Source: Dactylosporangium siamense
GTDB taxonomy: Bacteria > Actinomycetota > Actinomycetes > Mycobacteriales > Micromonosporaceae
Direction of reading: 5' to 3'
Assembly: GCF_016862795.1 (NCBI RefSeq)
Contig: NZ_BONQ01000071.1
Coordinates: 62,001-126,000, forward strand
Length of the DNA: 64,000 nt
The translations under genes and the position numbers were made by a program. The notes under the pieces are model-generated. The model had not been told where the DNA came from, did not search any database, and saw only the letters and a program-made list of their open reading frames with translations. Each line of letters begins with the position of its first letter. Within the stretch, counting starts at the first letter, position 1. Below are positions 20,869-29,030 of the stretch, one piece after another.

Positions 20869-21615
20869 TCAGTCGGCGGCGCGGTGGGCGCCGGCGCGGC
20901 CGTCCTCGGCCGCCACGGGGGCCAGCCCCTTGTTCCGGCGCCGCTCGCGCCAGCCGCGGAAGATCTCGATGAAGATCGGCATCGCCGAGATCAGCACGAT
21001 CAGCAGGACCGCGGGCAGCAGGTACGTGTCGATCTTCTCCGGCGGGATCAGGTCGCTGATCTGCTTGGCCAGAGCCCAGCCGGCGAGCAGGATGCCGTCG
21101 GTCCACAGGATGCCGCCGACCACGTTCCACAGGAAGAACTGCTTGGCCGACATGCCGATGGTGCCGGCCACCGGGTTCAGGAAGGTGCGGACGATCGGGA
21201 TGAACCGGGCGAGCACCACGGCCTTCGCCGGGCCGAACTTCACGAAGTAGTACTCGGCCTTCTCGACGTACTCCTTCTTGAAGAGCTTCGAGTTGGGCCG
21301 GTCGAACATCCGGCGGCCATACCGGGCACCGAGGTAGTGACCCAGCTGCGCACCGGCGATCGCACACAGTGGCGCGCCGATGAGCAGCTGAGTCAGGCTC
21401 AGCTTCGTGCCGAGCAGCTCCTGCGCGACGGATGACGCTCCGACACCGGCCAGGAACAGCAGGGAGTCACCGGGGAAGAAGAAGCCCACGAGCAGGCCCG
21501 TCTCCACGAACATGATGATCCAGACGCCGATCACACCGAACGTGTTCAGCAGGCCCTTCGCGTCGAGCGGGTTGAAGGCGAGCAGCTCGCCGACGGCGCG
21601 AGTCTTTTCTTCCAT
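20869..21615 (-). CDS. DedA/VTT-family membrane protein
   Basis: 248 residues with about five hydrophobic stretches. Family markers include ETGLLVGFFFPGDSLLFLAG near the N-terminus and the conserved ARFIPIVRTFLNPVAG loop with its essential Arg and Pro. DedA proteins act in phospholipid flipping and membrane-potential homeostasis (undecaprenyl-phosphate or phosphatidylethanolamine recycling in several bacteria). The C-terminal 30 residues are basic then Ala-rich. The gene stands alone between a terminator and the pnkp-hen1 unit, whose last stop is 26 bp upstream of its start, so read-through is possible. Confidence 0.92.
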   Translation of the reverse strand: MEEKTRAVGELLAFNPLDAKGLLNTFGVIGVWIIMFVETGLLVGFFFPGDSLLFLAGVGASSVAQELLGTKLSLTQLLIGAPLCAIAGAQLGHYLGARYGRRMFDRPNSKLFKKEYVEKAEYYFVKFGPAKAVVLARFIPIVRTFLNPVAGTIGMSAKQFFLWNVVGGILWTDGILLAGWALAKQISDLIPPEKIDTYLLPAVLLIVLISAMPIFIEIFRGWRERRRNKGLAPVAAEDGRAGAHRAAD

Positions 21616-21640
21616 GGCGACCTAGGGTACGTGAGCCCGG

Positions 21641-24151
21641 CTACAAACGGGGATCGACCGGCTCGCTTTCACAGGCCAGAAGGGCGAATACCAGCTGATG
21701 CACAGCTCGCCCGGAGCCGCTGGCGGCGAGCAGGTCCAGCGCGGCGAGGCCCAGCCCGTGCTCACGGAGCGCGAGGTTGCGCTTGCGCTGCAGCCCACGG
21801 CCCCGCAACTGGTCCAGCCGGGAGAGGTAGTCCGGGCCGTAGATGATCCGCAGGTAGTCCCGGCCGCGGCACTTCAGCGCCGGCTGGACCCGTGGGCCGG
21901 CGTCGACCGCCGGCTTGAGCACCATGCCCTCCCCGCCGGCACCGGTCAGCTCCAGCCACCACCGCACCGCCGACGCGACATCCGAGGGGGACGCCGGGTC
22001 GACCACCAGCCGCCGGGTCGTGGCGAACAGCGACGGATCGGCGGTGACCAGCCGGTCCACCAGCGCCAGGTGCCACTCGTGGTCCTGGCGCAGATACGAG
22101 GCGCCGTCGGCGGCCAGCACGTGGAACGGCGCCAGCCGCAGCCCGTCGAGGCCGTCGGTCGGCCAGCAGTACCGCCGGTACACATCGGTGAACGCCTCGA
22201 TCGACGACACGCGGCCGGCGAACCGGGCCGCGAGCGAGGCCACGTCGATGCCTCGCTGCAAAGCCGCCGACAGCACCGAATGGGCGGCCGGCAGCGCGGC
22301 ACCGGCGGCCGCGGCGACGCTCGCGTACTGCTCCCGGATCAGCGGTTCGGCCTTCGCGGACCACGGCAGCAGCTCCGCGTCCAGGAGCAGCCAGTCGGTG
22401 CCGAGCTCATCCCACAGCCCAGCCGCGTCCGCCGCCGCCCGGACCCGATCCAGGATCGACGTCTCAAGCGACAGGTCGGCGAAGAACGGCCGGCCCGTCC
22501 GGGTGTAGATCACCCCTGCGGCCTCGAGGCCGAACCGCCGCAGACCCGCCGCAGCGGACCGGCACACGACCAGGACCGCCCGCGATCCCATGTGCTTCTC
22601 CTCGCACACCACGCGCGGCACGCCGGCCGCGGCGTAGTCGGCGAGCGCCTCGACCGGGTGCTCCAGGTAGCCCTCGACCTTCGACGTCGACGCGGGCGCC
22701 ATCGTCGGCGGCAACCACACCAGCCAGCGGGGGTCGACCGCGAACCGGCTCATGACCTCCAGCGCCGCCGCGGCGTTCTCGGCCGCGACCGTCACCCGCC
22801 CCGCGGGGGTGACCAGGCTCCGCCGACCGATGACGTCGGCGAGGTCGAGTCCTCGTTCCTGCGGAGTCGCTACGACCAGAGGCCGCACCGGCTCGTAATG
22901 CGCCCGGATGGCCGGCACCGAGACCAGCTCACGGGACGGATACCGCAGCGCGGTCAGCGAGCCGCCGAACACGCAGCCCGTGTCGACGCAGATCGTGTTG
23001 TTGACCCACTCCGCCGTCGGGGTGGGGGTGTGCCCGTAGACGACCGTGGCCGCGCCCTTGTACTCCTCCGCCCATGGGTAGCGCACCGGCAGCCCGAACT
23101 CGTCGGTCTCGCCGGTCGTGTCGCCGTACAGCGCGAACGAGCGCACCCGGCCGGACGCCCGCCCGTGGTAGGCCTCCTTGAGCCCGGCGTGCGCGACGAC
23201 CAGCCGCCCGCCGTCCAGCACGTAGTGGCTGATCAGCCCGTCCAGGAAGGCGGGCACCGCCTCGACCAGGGAAGGGTCGGCCGCGTCGAGCTGGTCCAGG
23301 GTCTCCTGCAGGCCGTGCGCGACCCGCACCGTGCCACCGCGCAGCTTGCGCAGCAGCTTCGCCTCGTGGTTGCCCGACACGCACAGCGCGTGCCCGGCCG
23401 CGACCATGCCCATTACCAGGCGCAGCACGCCGGGGGAGTCGGGGCCGCGGTCGACCAGGTCACCGACGAACACCGCGGTGCGGCCGTCCGGGTGATGCGC
23501 GTCGACGGGCCGTCCGGCCGCGTCCCGCGAGAGCAGGTAGCCGAGCCGGTCCAGCAGCAGCTCCAGCTCCTCGCGGCAGCCGTGCACGTCACCGATGACG
23601 TCGAACGGGCCGGTCAGGTCCTTCTTGTCGTTGTAGAGCTTCTGATACGCCACGACCGCCGACGAGACCTCGGCCACGTCCCGCAGGACGTGCACCTGGC
23701 GGAAACCCTCCCGGCCGAGCGACCTGAGCGAGCGGCGCAGGTCGCGGTGCTGGCGGGACAGGACCGGCCGGCCGAAGTCGCGGTCGGGGCGCAGCTCGGT
23801 GCGCGCCCAGCACTCGCTCTCCGGCACGTCCAGGACGATCGCGACGGGCAGCACGTCGTGCGCCCGGGCCAGGTCGACCAGGGCCTTGCGCGCGTGCGCC
23901 TGCACGTTGGTCGCGTCGACGACGGTGAGCCGGCCGGCCCGCAGCCGCTTGCCGGCGATGTAGTGCAGCGCGTCGAACGCCTCCGCCGACGCGGACTGGT
24001 CGTTCTCGTCGTCGGCGACCAGCGCGCGGAACGCGTCGGAGGACAGGACCTGCGTCGGGGCGAACTGCCGCCGGGCGAAGGTCGACTTGCCGGAGCCGGA
24101 GATGCCGACCAGCGCCACCAGGCAGAGGTCCGGGATCGTCACCGTGGTCAC
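21641..24151 (-). CDS. pnkp: Polynucleotide kinase-phosphatase-ligase Pnkp (RNA repair)
   Basis: 836 residues, three modules in the order of Clostridium thermocellum Pnkp. The kinase has P-loop GISGSGKST at residues 16-24. The binuclear metallophosphatase has D188 in GDVHG, D231 in VGDLVDRGPDS and N261-H262-E263. The C-terminal nucleotidyl-transferase has Lys519 within EEKHMGSR. Together these heal 2',3'-cyclic-phosphate and 5'-OH ends of cut RNA; sealing requires Hen1. The GTG start at 24151 overlaps the hen1 stop as GTGA; the longer open frame upstream is only hen1 in another phase. No ribotoxin or target tRNA is visible nearby. Confidence 0.95.
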   Translation of the reverse strand: MTTVTIPDLCLVALVGISGSGKSTFARRQFAPTQVLSSDAFRALVADDENDQSASAEAFDALHYIAGKRLRAGRLTVVDATNVQAHARKALVDLARAHDVLPVAIVLDVPESECWARTELRPDRDFGRPVLSRQHRDLRRSLRSLGREGFRQVHVLRDVAEVSSAVVAYQKLYNDKKDLTGPFDVIGDVHGCREELELLLDRLGYLLSRDAAGRPVDAHHPDGRTAVFVGDLVDRGPDSPGVLRLVMGMVAAGHALCVSGNHEAKLLRKLRGGTVRVAHGLQETLDQLDAADPSLVEAVPAFLDGLISHYVLDGGRLVVAHAGLKEAYHGRASGRVRSFALYGDTTGETDEFGLPVRYPWAEEYKGAATVVYGHTPTPTAEWVNNTICVDTGCVFGGSLTALRYPSRELVSVPAIRAHYEPVRPLVVATPQERGLDLADVIGRRSLVTPAGRVTVAAENAAAALEVMSRFAVDPRWLVWLPPTMAPASTSKVEGYLEHPVEALADYAAAGVPRVVCEEKHMGSRAVLVVCRSAAAGLRRFGLEAAGVIYTRTGRPFFADLSLETSILDRVRAAADAAGLWDELGTDWLLLDAELLPWSAKAEPLIREQYASVAAAAGAALPAAHSVLSAALQRGIDVASLAARFAGRVSSIEAFTDVYRRYCWPTDGLDGLRLAPFHVLAADGASYLRQDHEWHLALVDRLVTADPSLFATTRRLVVDPASPSDVASAVRWWLELTGAGGEGMVLKPAVDAGPRVQPALKCRGRDYLRIIYGPDYLSRLDQLRGRGLQRKRNLALREHGLGLAALDLLAASGSGRAVHQLVFALLACESEPVDPRL

Positions 24152-25506
24152 TTCTTGAACACCGCCATCTGGGTGGATGTGCCGACTTCCGGGTCTTCCT
24201 CGCCGATGCCGTGCCGCGTCACGGTGTAGCCGTACCGCGCCGCCACCTCGTCGCACCAGGCGCCGAACTGCGCCCGGTCCCACTCGAAGCGGTGGTCGTG
24301 ATGGCGCAGCCGGCCGTGCTCGTGCAGGCCCGGATAGCGGACGTTGTATTCGACGTTGGGGGTGGTCACGACGACGGTCGCCGGCGCCGCGTGGCCGAAG
24401 ACGCTCGCCGCGACGGCGGGCAGCCGCGGCGGGTCGACGTGCTCGATGACCTCCATGAGGACCGCCGCGTCGAAGCCGCGCAGCCGGTCGTCGCGGTAGG
24501 TCAGCGCGGTCTGCAACAGCCGGATCCGGGCCTGCTGCCGCTCGGGGAGCCGGTCCAGCCGCAGCCGGCGGGCCGCCATGTCCAGTGCCACGGTGGAGAC
24601 GTCGGCGCCCACGATCTCGGTGAAGCGCCGGTCCCGCATCAGCTCGGCGAGCAGCGCGCCGGGGCCGCAGCCGAGGTCCAGGACGCGGCCCGCGCCGGCC
24701 TCGGCCAGCTGCCGGACGACCGCGGTGCGCCGCAGGGCGGCCAGTGACTCGGGCCGGGGTGCGGGCTCGATGACGGAGTCGGTGTCGACCGCCTCCGAGA
24801 GCCGGGACAGGGCCTCGTTCGTCAGCGACGTGCGGTGCGCGAGGTACCGCCGGGCGATGACCGCCTTCTCCGGATGCTCGGCCAGCCAACCGGTCCCCGC
24901 CCGCAGCAGCTTCTCCACCTCGTCGGAGGACACCCAGTAGTGCTTCGCGTCGTCGAGGACCGGCAGCAGCACGTAGACGTGGTTGAGCGCGTCCGCCAGC
25001 CGCAGGGTCCCGCGCAGCGTCAGGTCGACGTACCGGCTGGCACCCCACTCGGGATGCGCCGCGTCCAGCGGGATGGGGGTCGCCTCGACGGTCCAGCCGA
25101 GCGGCCCGAAGAACGCCGCCGCGTCGCCCTTGCACCGCAGCGCCGGGATCCGCAGCTCGAGGGGGATCGGCCCGGCGGCGAGCGCCGGCCGGTCGCGGGA
25201 GTCGCCGCGCAGCGCGGTGCGCAGCACCCGGCCCAGCGCCGCGGCCAGCAGGCTCGACGCGGCGTACGGCCGGTCGTTGACGTGCTGCCGCAGCGTGAAG
25301 GTGTCCGGCTGCTTCGAGGTCCGCGCCGCACCCGGATCCGCTTCCAGCAGGAGCGCCGCGGTGCAGCGGTCGGCGGTCGCCTCCGGATAGAAGACATGCG
25401 CCGTGCCGCCGCTGACCTCGAACGACTGCAGCCGGTCGGGATGCTTCACGAGCAGGTAACCGAGGTCGGTCGCCGGACGGTGGGTGGTGGTGATGGTGAG
25501 CAGCAC
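24148..25506 (-). CDS. hen1: RNA 3'-terminal ribose 2'-O-methyltransferase Hen1
   Basis: 452 residues. The N-terminal half (residues 1-240) binds Pnkp in the characterised system. The C-terminal SAM methyltransferase has motif I VLDLGCGPGALLAEL and metal ligands E352-V-I-E355-H356 with a His in the HHDHRFEW segment (402-405), matching the Mg/Mn-dependent Hen1 active site. It methylates the 2'-OH at a broken RNA 3' end before ligation, protecting the repaired junction from being cut again. A GATAAT-like -10 lies about 20 nt before GTG 25506. It is first in the hen1-pnkp operon and divergent from amrS across 65 bp. Confidence 0.94.
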   Translation of the reverse strand: MLLTITTTHRPATDLGYLLVKHPDRLQSFEVSGGTAHVFYPEATADRCTAALLLEADPGAARTSKQPDTFTLRQHVNDRPYAASSLLAAALGRVLRTALRGDSRDRPALAAGPIPLELRIPALRCKGDAAAFFGPLGWTVEATPIPLDAAHPEWGASRYVDLTLRGTLRLADALNHVYVLLPVLDDAKHYWVSSDEVEKLLRAGTGWLAEHPEKAVIARRYLAHRTSLTNEALSRLSEAVDTDSVIEPAPRPESLAALRRTAVVRQLAEAGAGRVLDLGCGPGALLAELMRDRRFTEIVGADVSTVALDMAARRLRLDRLPERQQARIRLLQTALTYRDDRLRGFDAAVLMEVIEHVDPPRLPAVAASVFGHAAPATVVVTTPNVEYNVRYPGLHEHGRLRHHDHRFEWDRAQFGAWCDEVAARYGYTVTRHGIGEEDPEVGTSTQMAVFKK

Positions 25507-25558
25507 GCCGTCATGGTCGCGTCCGGATTATCGGTGGGTCAGGCGGTTTTGCCCGGCG

Positions 25559-25564
25559 TACAGT
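25559..25564 (+). promoter_or_regulatory. -10 hexamer before amrS
   Basis: TACAGT ends 7 nt before ATG 25572, with no ribosome site; leaderless start likely. Confidence 0.5.
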
Positions 25565-25571
25565 CGGCTGT

Positions 25572-26636
25572 ATGGCGACGGTGCCGACCGTGCACTGGCA
25601 CCGGTTGGCTGACGGCCGGGTGCAGTGTGACGTCTGCCCGAGGGCCTGCCGGCTGCACGAGGGCCAGCGCGGTTTCTGCTTCGTCCGCGAGCGCGAGGGC
25701 GACGAGATCGTCCTCACCACGTATGGCCGCTCCTCCGGGTTCTGCGTCGACCCGGTCGAGAAGAAGCCGCTCAACCACTTCCTGCCCGGCTCGCCGGTGC
25801 TGTCGTTCGGCACCGCCGGCTGCAACCTCGGCTGCCGCTTCTGCCAGAACTGGGACATCTCCAAGAGCCGCGAGATCGACACCCTCGCCGCGGCGGCCGG
25901 CCCGGAGCAGCTCGCCGAGACCGCGAAACGGCTCGGCTGCCGGTCGGTCGCGTTCACCTACAACGACCCGGTCATCTTCATGGAATACGCGATGGACGTC
26001 GCCGACGCCTGCCGCGCGGTCGGGATCAAGGCGGTCGCGGTGTCCGCCGGCTACATGAACCCCGCGCCGCGCGAGGAGTTCTACCGGCACATCGACGCCG
26101 CGAACATCGACCTCAAGGCCTTCAGCGAGAAGTTCTACGAGAAGGTGACGTTCGCCCGCCTCGACGCCGTCCTGTCCACCTTGGACTACCTGCGCGGCAC
26201 GGACGTGTGGCTGGAGATCACGACGCTGCTCATCCCGGGCCAGAACGACGGCGACGACGAGCTGCACCGCCAGTGCGACTGGCTGCTGGAGCACCTCGGC
26301 ACCGACGTCCCGCTGCACTTCTCCGCGTTCCACCCCGACTTCAAGATGCGCGACATCCCGCGGACGCCACCGGAGACGCTGTCCCGGGCCCGGCGGATCG
26401 CGCTGGACGCCGGCCTGCGGTATGTCTACACCGGCAACGTCCACGACCCGGACGGCCAGACCACGCGCTGCCCGGGCTGCGCCGCGCCGGTCGTCGTCCG
26501 CGACTGGTACGACCTGCGCGCCTACCACCTGACCGACGACGGCCACTGCGTCCACTGTGGAGCGCAGCTGCCCGGCGTGTTCGACGGCCCGGCCGGTGAC
26601 TGGGGCCGCCGGCGGCTGCCGGTGGCGCTCTCATGA
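25572..26636 (+). CDS. amrS: AmmeMemoRadiSam system radical SAM enzyme
   Basis: 354 residues. The N-terminal cysteine pair CDVCPRACRL is followed by the radical-SAM cluster motif GCNLGCRFCQNWDIS (CxxxCxxC). A core typical of pyruvate-formate-lyase-activating-type proteins includes AFTYNDPVIFMEYA and AANIDLKAFSEKFY. The C-terminus carries CPGCAAPVV and CVHCGAQLPG, probably a zinc ribbon. The family is named for co-occurrence with AMMECR1 and MEMO proteins; its reaction is not established. It overlaps amrB by ATGA, so both are made together. Confidence 0.92.
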   Translation: MATVPTVHWHRLADGRVQCDVCPRACRLHEGQRGFCFVREREGDEIVLTTYGRSSGFCVDPVEKKPLNHFLPGSPVLSFGTAGCNLGCRFCQNWDISKSREIDTLAAAAGPEQLAETAKRLGCRSVAFTYNDPVIFMEYAMDVADACRAVGIKAVAVSAGYMNPAPREEFYRHIDAANIDLKAFSEKFYEKVTFARLDAVLSTLDYLRGTDVWLEITTLLIPGQNDGDDELHRQCDWLLEHLGTDVPLHFSAFHPDFKMRDIPRTPPETLSRARRIALDAGLRYVYTGNVHDPDGQTTRCPGCAAPVVVRDWYDLRAYHLTDDGHCVHCGAQLPGVFDGPAGDWGRRRLPVALS

Positions 26637-27415
26637 CGCGCCCGGCGGCGGTCGCGGGCACGTTCTACCCGGCGGACCGCGACGAGCTCGCCACGCTGAT
26701 CGACACGCTGCTCGACGGCGCCCCAGCGCCTCCGCCGGCCACCACGGCGGCGGCCTATGTCGTGCCGCACGCCGGCTACCGCTGGTCCGGCCCCACCGCC
26801 GCGCACGTGTACCGCGAGCTGCGCGACCGGGCCGAGCCCTGCGAACGGGCCGTGGTGCTCGGCCCCGCCCACCACGTCCCGCTGCGCGGCGCCGCCGTGC
26901 CCACCACGAAGGCCTGGGCCAGCCCGCTCGGCCCGATCGACATCGACCTGGACGGCGCCCAGCTGCTCGTCGACCGGGGGCTCGCCGTCGCCGACGACGG
27001 GCCGCACGCGCCGGAGCACTCCATCGAGGTGCAGGTGCCGCTGCTGCTGGCCGTACACATCCGGAAAATGCTGCCGATCCTGGTCGGGCCGGGCGATCCG
27101 GCGGCGACCGCCACGCTGCTCGACGCGGTCGCCGGACCCGGCACGGTGGTGTTGTGCAGCACCGACCTGTCGCACTACCTCGACGAGGCACAGGCCCGGC
27201 GGCGTGACGCCGCGACCGCCGCGGCCATCGGCGAGCTGGCCCCGGAGCGGATCGGCGACGGCGACGCCTGCGGCCGGCACGCGCTGCGAGGGCTGCTCGC
27301 CTGGGCCCGGCACCGGGCACCGCGGGTGGAGCGGCTCGCCCTCGACACGTCCGCGGACACCGGCGGGCCGAAGGACAGGGTCGTCGGCTATCCGGCGTTC
27401 CGTATCTCTCTCTAG
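26633..27415 (+). CDS. amrB: AmmeMemoRadiSam system protein B (MEMO1 family)
   Basis: 260 residues. Family signatures are RPAAVAGTFYPADRDEL at the start, YVVPHAGYRWSGPTAAHVYREL with the metal-site His, VVLGPAHHVPL and the SIEVQVPLL strand with conserved His-Ser before it. The LSHYLDEAQA segment supplies further His. MEMO proteins share a fold with class III extradiol dioxygenases. ATG 26633 overlaps the amrS stop. No AmrA (AMMECR1) gene follows; the next gene is an unrelated dioxygenase. Confidence 0.92.
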   Translation: MTRPAAVAGTFYPADRDELATLIDTLLDGAPAPPPATTAAAYVVPHAGYRWSGPTAAHVYRELRDRAEPCERAVVLGPAHHVPLRGAAVPTTKAWASPLGPIDIDLDGAQLLVDRGLAVADDGPHAPEHSIEVQVPLLLAVHIRKMLPILVGPGDPAATATLLDAVAGPGTVVLCSTDLSHYLDEAQARRRDAATAAAIGELAPERIGDGDACGRHALRGLLAWARHRAPRVERLALDTSADTGGPKDRVVGYPAFRISL

Positions 27416-27551
27416 ACGGCCGTGGCGGGTTCGACCGTTGCACGCGGAATGTCCAGAAATTGCGACACGAACGGTCGACCACGGTCGTGGAGGCGGATCA
27501 CGTCTGGTGCGGTGAGGGCGCCTGCGCACGGCGCCGGAACTGGAGACGGGG

Positions 27552-28469
27552 ATGTCAGCGATTGCGGCAGCGCCGGACAACGGCACCGCGACCTGGACGC
27601 CGATGACCCGCGAGCAGCGCGAACAGTTCGACGCGGACGGCTACCTGGTGCTCAAGGGCGTGCTCGGCCCGGACGAGGTGCGCCACTACGCGTCGGTGCT
27701 CGAGACCGCGCACCAGCAGCACCCGCGCGCCGCCGACGGCTCACTGCACCTGCTCAGCCCGGTCACGAACTACCCGGACCTGGTCGACCTGATCGACCAC
27801 CCGGCGACGTTTCCGCTGGTGTGGTCGATCCTCGGGTGGAACGTGCACATCTACCACTCGCACCTCGACGTGCACCCGCCGCTGGCCGCGCCGAAGCCGA
27901 ACTGGTGGCACTGGCACCAGGACGGCGGACGGCAGAACCGCGAGCTGGAGACCGACCCGCGGCCCCGGCTGTCGGTGAAGCTCGCCTACTGGCTGTCCGA
28001 CGTCTCGGCGCCCGGCCGGGGCAACCTGACCCTGGTCCCCGGCAGCCACCGCACCAACTGGCTGCCCGGCCCGCCGACCCGCGACGTGCCGTGGCCGACG
28101 CCGGACGGCGCGCGGCAGGTCGCCGTCGACGCCGGTGACGTCGTGTTCTTCGACCGGCGGATCTGGCACGCGCGGTCGGACAACCTCTCCGAGATCACGC
28201 GCAAGTGCGTGTTTCTGGGGTACACGTATCGCTGGATCGCGATCCGCGACGACGTCGCCGGCCTGCCGGACCGACCCTGGTGGTCCGGGCTCAACCCGGT
28301 CCAGCAGCAGCTGCTCGGCGGCGTCGGCACCATCGGCGGCGGGCACGGCCACGACAACGGCACCGACGGCGACCACCACTGGGGTCACTACCCGCAGACC
28401 ACGCCGCTGTACGAGGCGCTGCGCGACCGCGGACTGTTGGATCCCAATCACCCACCGTTGATTCCCTGA
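27552..28469 (+). CDS. Phytanoyl-CoA dioxygenase (PhyH)-family protein
   Basis: 305 residues of Fe(II)/2-oxoglutarate oxygenase type. FDADGYLVLKGVLGPDEV opens the domain; HWHQDGG gives the HxD iron ligands, and the distal FFDRRIWHARSDNLS supplies the second His and probably the 2OG-binding Arg. A Gly/His-rich insert (GGGHGHDNGTDGDHHWGH) near residues 265-285 is unusual and could bind metal. GGAGACGGGG precedes ATG 27552. Upstream (27431-27490) are palindromes TCGACCGTT/AACGGTCGA and CCACG-GT-CGTGG. The family hydroxylates diverse small molecules; no natural-product cluster surrounds it, so the substrate is open. Confidence 0.87.
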   Translation: MSAIAAAPDNGTATWTPMTREQREQFDADGYLVLKGVLGPDEVRHYASVLETAHQQHPRAADGSLHLLSPVTNYPDLVDLIDHPATFPLVWSILGWNVHIYHSHLDVHPPLAAPKPNWWHWHQDGGRQNRELETDPRPRLSVKLAYWLSDVSAPGRGNLTLVPGSHRTNWLPGPPTRDVPWPTPDGARQVAVDAGDVVFFDRRIWHARSDNLSEITRKCVFLGYTYRWIAIRDDVAGLPDRPWWSGLNPVQQQLLGGVGTIGGGHGHDNGTDGDHHWGHYPQTTPLYEALRDRGLLDPNHPPLIP

Positions 28470-28474
28470 GCGTC

Positions 28475-28500
28475 GCAACAGTTCCCTCCCTTGACTCGTC
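28475..28500 (+). promoter_or_regulatory. Candidate ECF-type promoter of the sigma/LCP operon
   Basis: GCAACA (28475-28480), 16-nt spacer, CGTC (28497-28500) matches the GCAAC/CGTC pattern of ECF-sigma promoters. A related GCAACC-N17-CGTT precedes the other SigE-family gene at 38954. Autoregulation is inferred. Confidence 0.5.
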
Positions 28501-28526
28501 ATTAGGGTCAGGGGAGGGGGTCTGGG

Positions 28527-29030
28527 TTGACGTTCGAGGAGTTCGTCGAGGCGCGGTTGCAGGCGCTGCTGCGCTATGCGGTCATGCTCACCGGAGATCC
28601 GCACACCGCACAGGATCTCGTGCAGGAGACGATGATCCGGGCGCAGGTGAAGTGGCGCCGGATCGCCGCCGCCAGCGTGCCCGAGCACTACGTCAAGCGC
28701 ATGCTCACCAATGCCTACATCGACCTGCATCGCGGCTCATGGCTGCGTCGGGTGGTGCTGCGGGCCGAACTCCCGGACCAGCTCGGCCCACCGCCGGTCG
28801 CCGACCACGCCGAGGTGTCCGCGGATCGCGACCAGATGTGGCTCTGGCTCGCCCGGCTGCCCAGGCGGCAACGGGCCGCATTGGTGCTCCGGTACTACGA
28901 GAGCCTCAGCGACGTGGAGATCGCCGAGGTCCTCGACTGCGCGATCGGCACGGTCCGCTCACTGATCTCCCGGGCCCTCGTGACGCTCCGCGCGGAGGTC
29001 GTCCCGGAGCTGATCGGCGACGTCCGATGA
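28527..29030 (+). CDS. SigE-family ECF RNA polymerase sigma factor
   Basis: 167 residues. Region 2 (FEEFVEARLQALLRYAVMLTGD, then AQDLVQETMIRAQVKWRRI) and region 4 (LPRRQRAALVLRYYESLSDVEIAEVLDCAIGTVRSLISRAL is split by the turn) are both complete. This is the actinobacterial SigE-type subgroup that commonly precedes a membrane partner gene. TTG 28527 is the start because region 2 begins directly after it and GGGGAGGGGG lies about 7 nt upstream. It overlaps the LCP gene by ATGA. No classic zinc anti-sigma factor is next to it, so the LCP partner may control it. Confidence 0.9.
   Translation: MTFEEFVEARLQALLRYAVMLTGDPHTAQDLVQETMIRAQVKWRRIAAASVPEHYVKRMLTNAYIDLHRGSWLRRVVLRAELPDQLGPPPVADHAEVSADRDQMWLWLARLPRRQRAALVLRYYESLSDVEIAEVLDCAIGTVRSLISRALVTLRAEVVPELIGDVR

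Noticed and set aside
21698-24229. 843-codon frame opposite pnkp
   Set aside because: Arg/Gly/Pro/Gln-rich shadow; pnkp and hen1 motifs fill the opposite strand.
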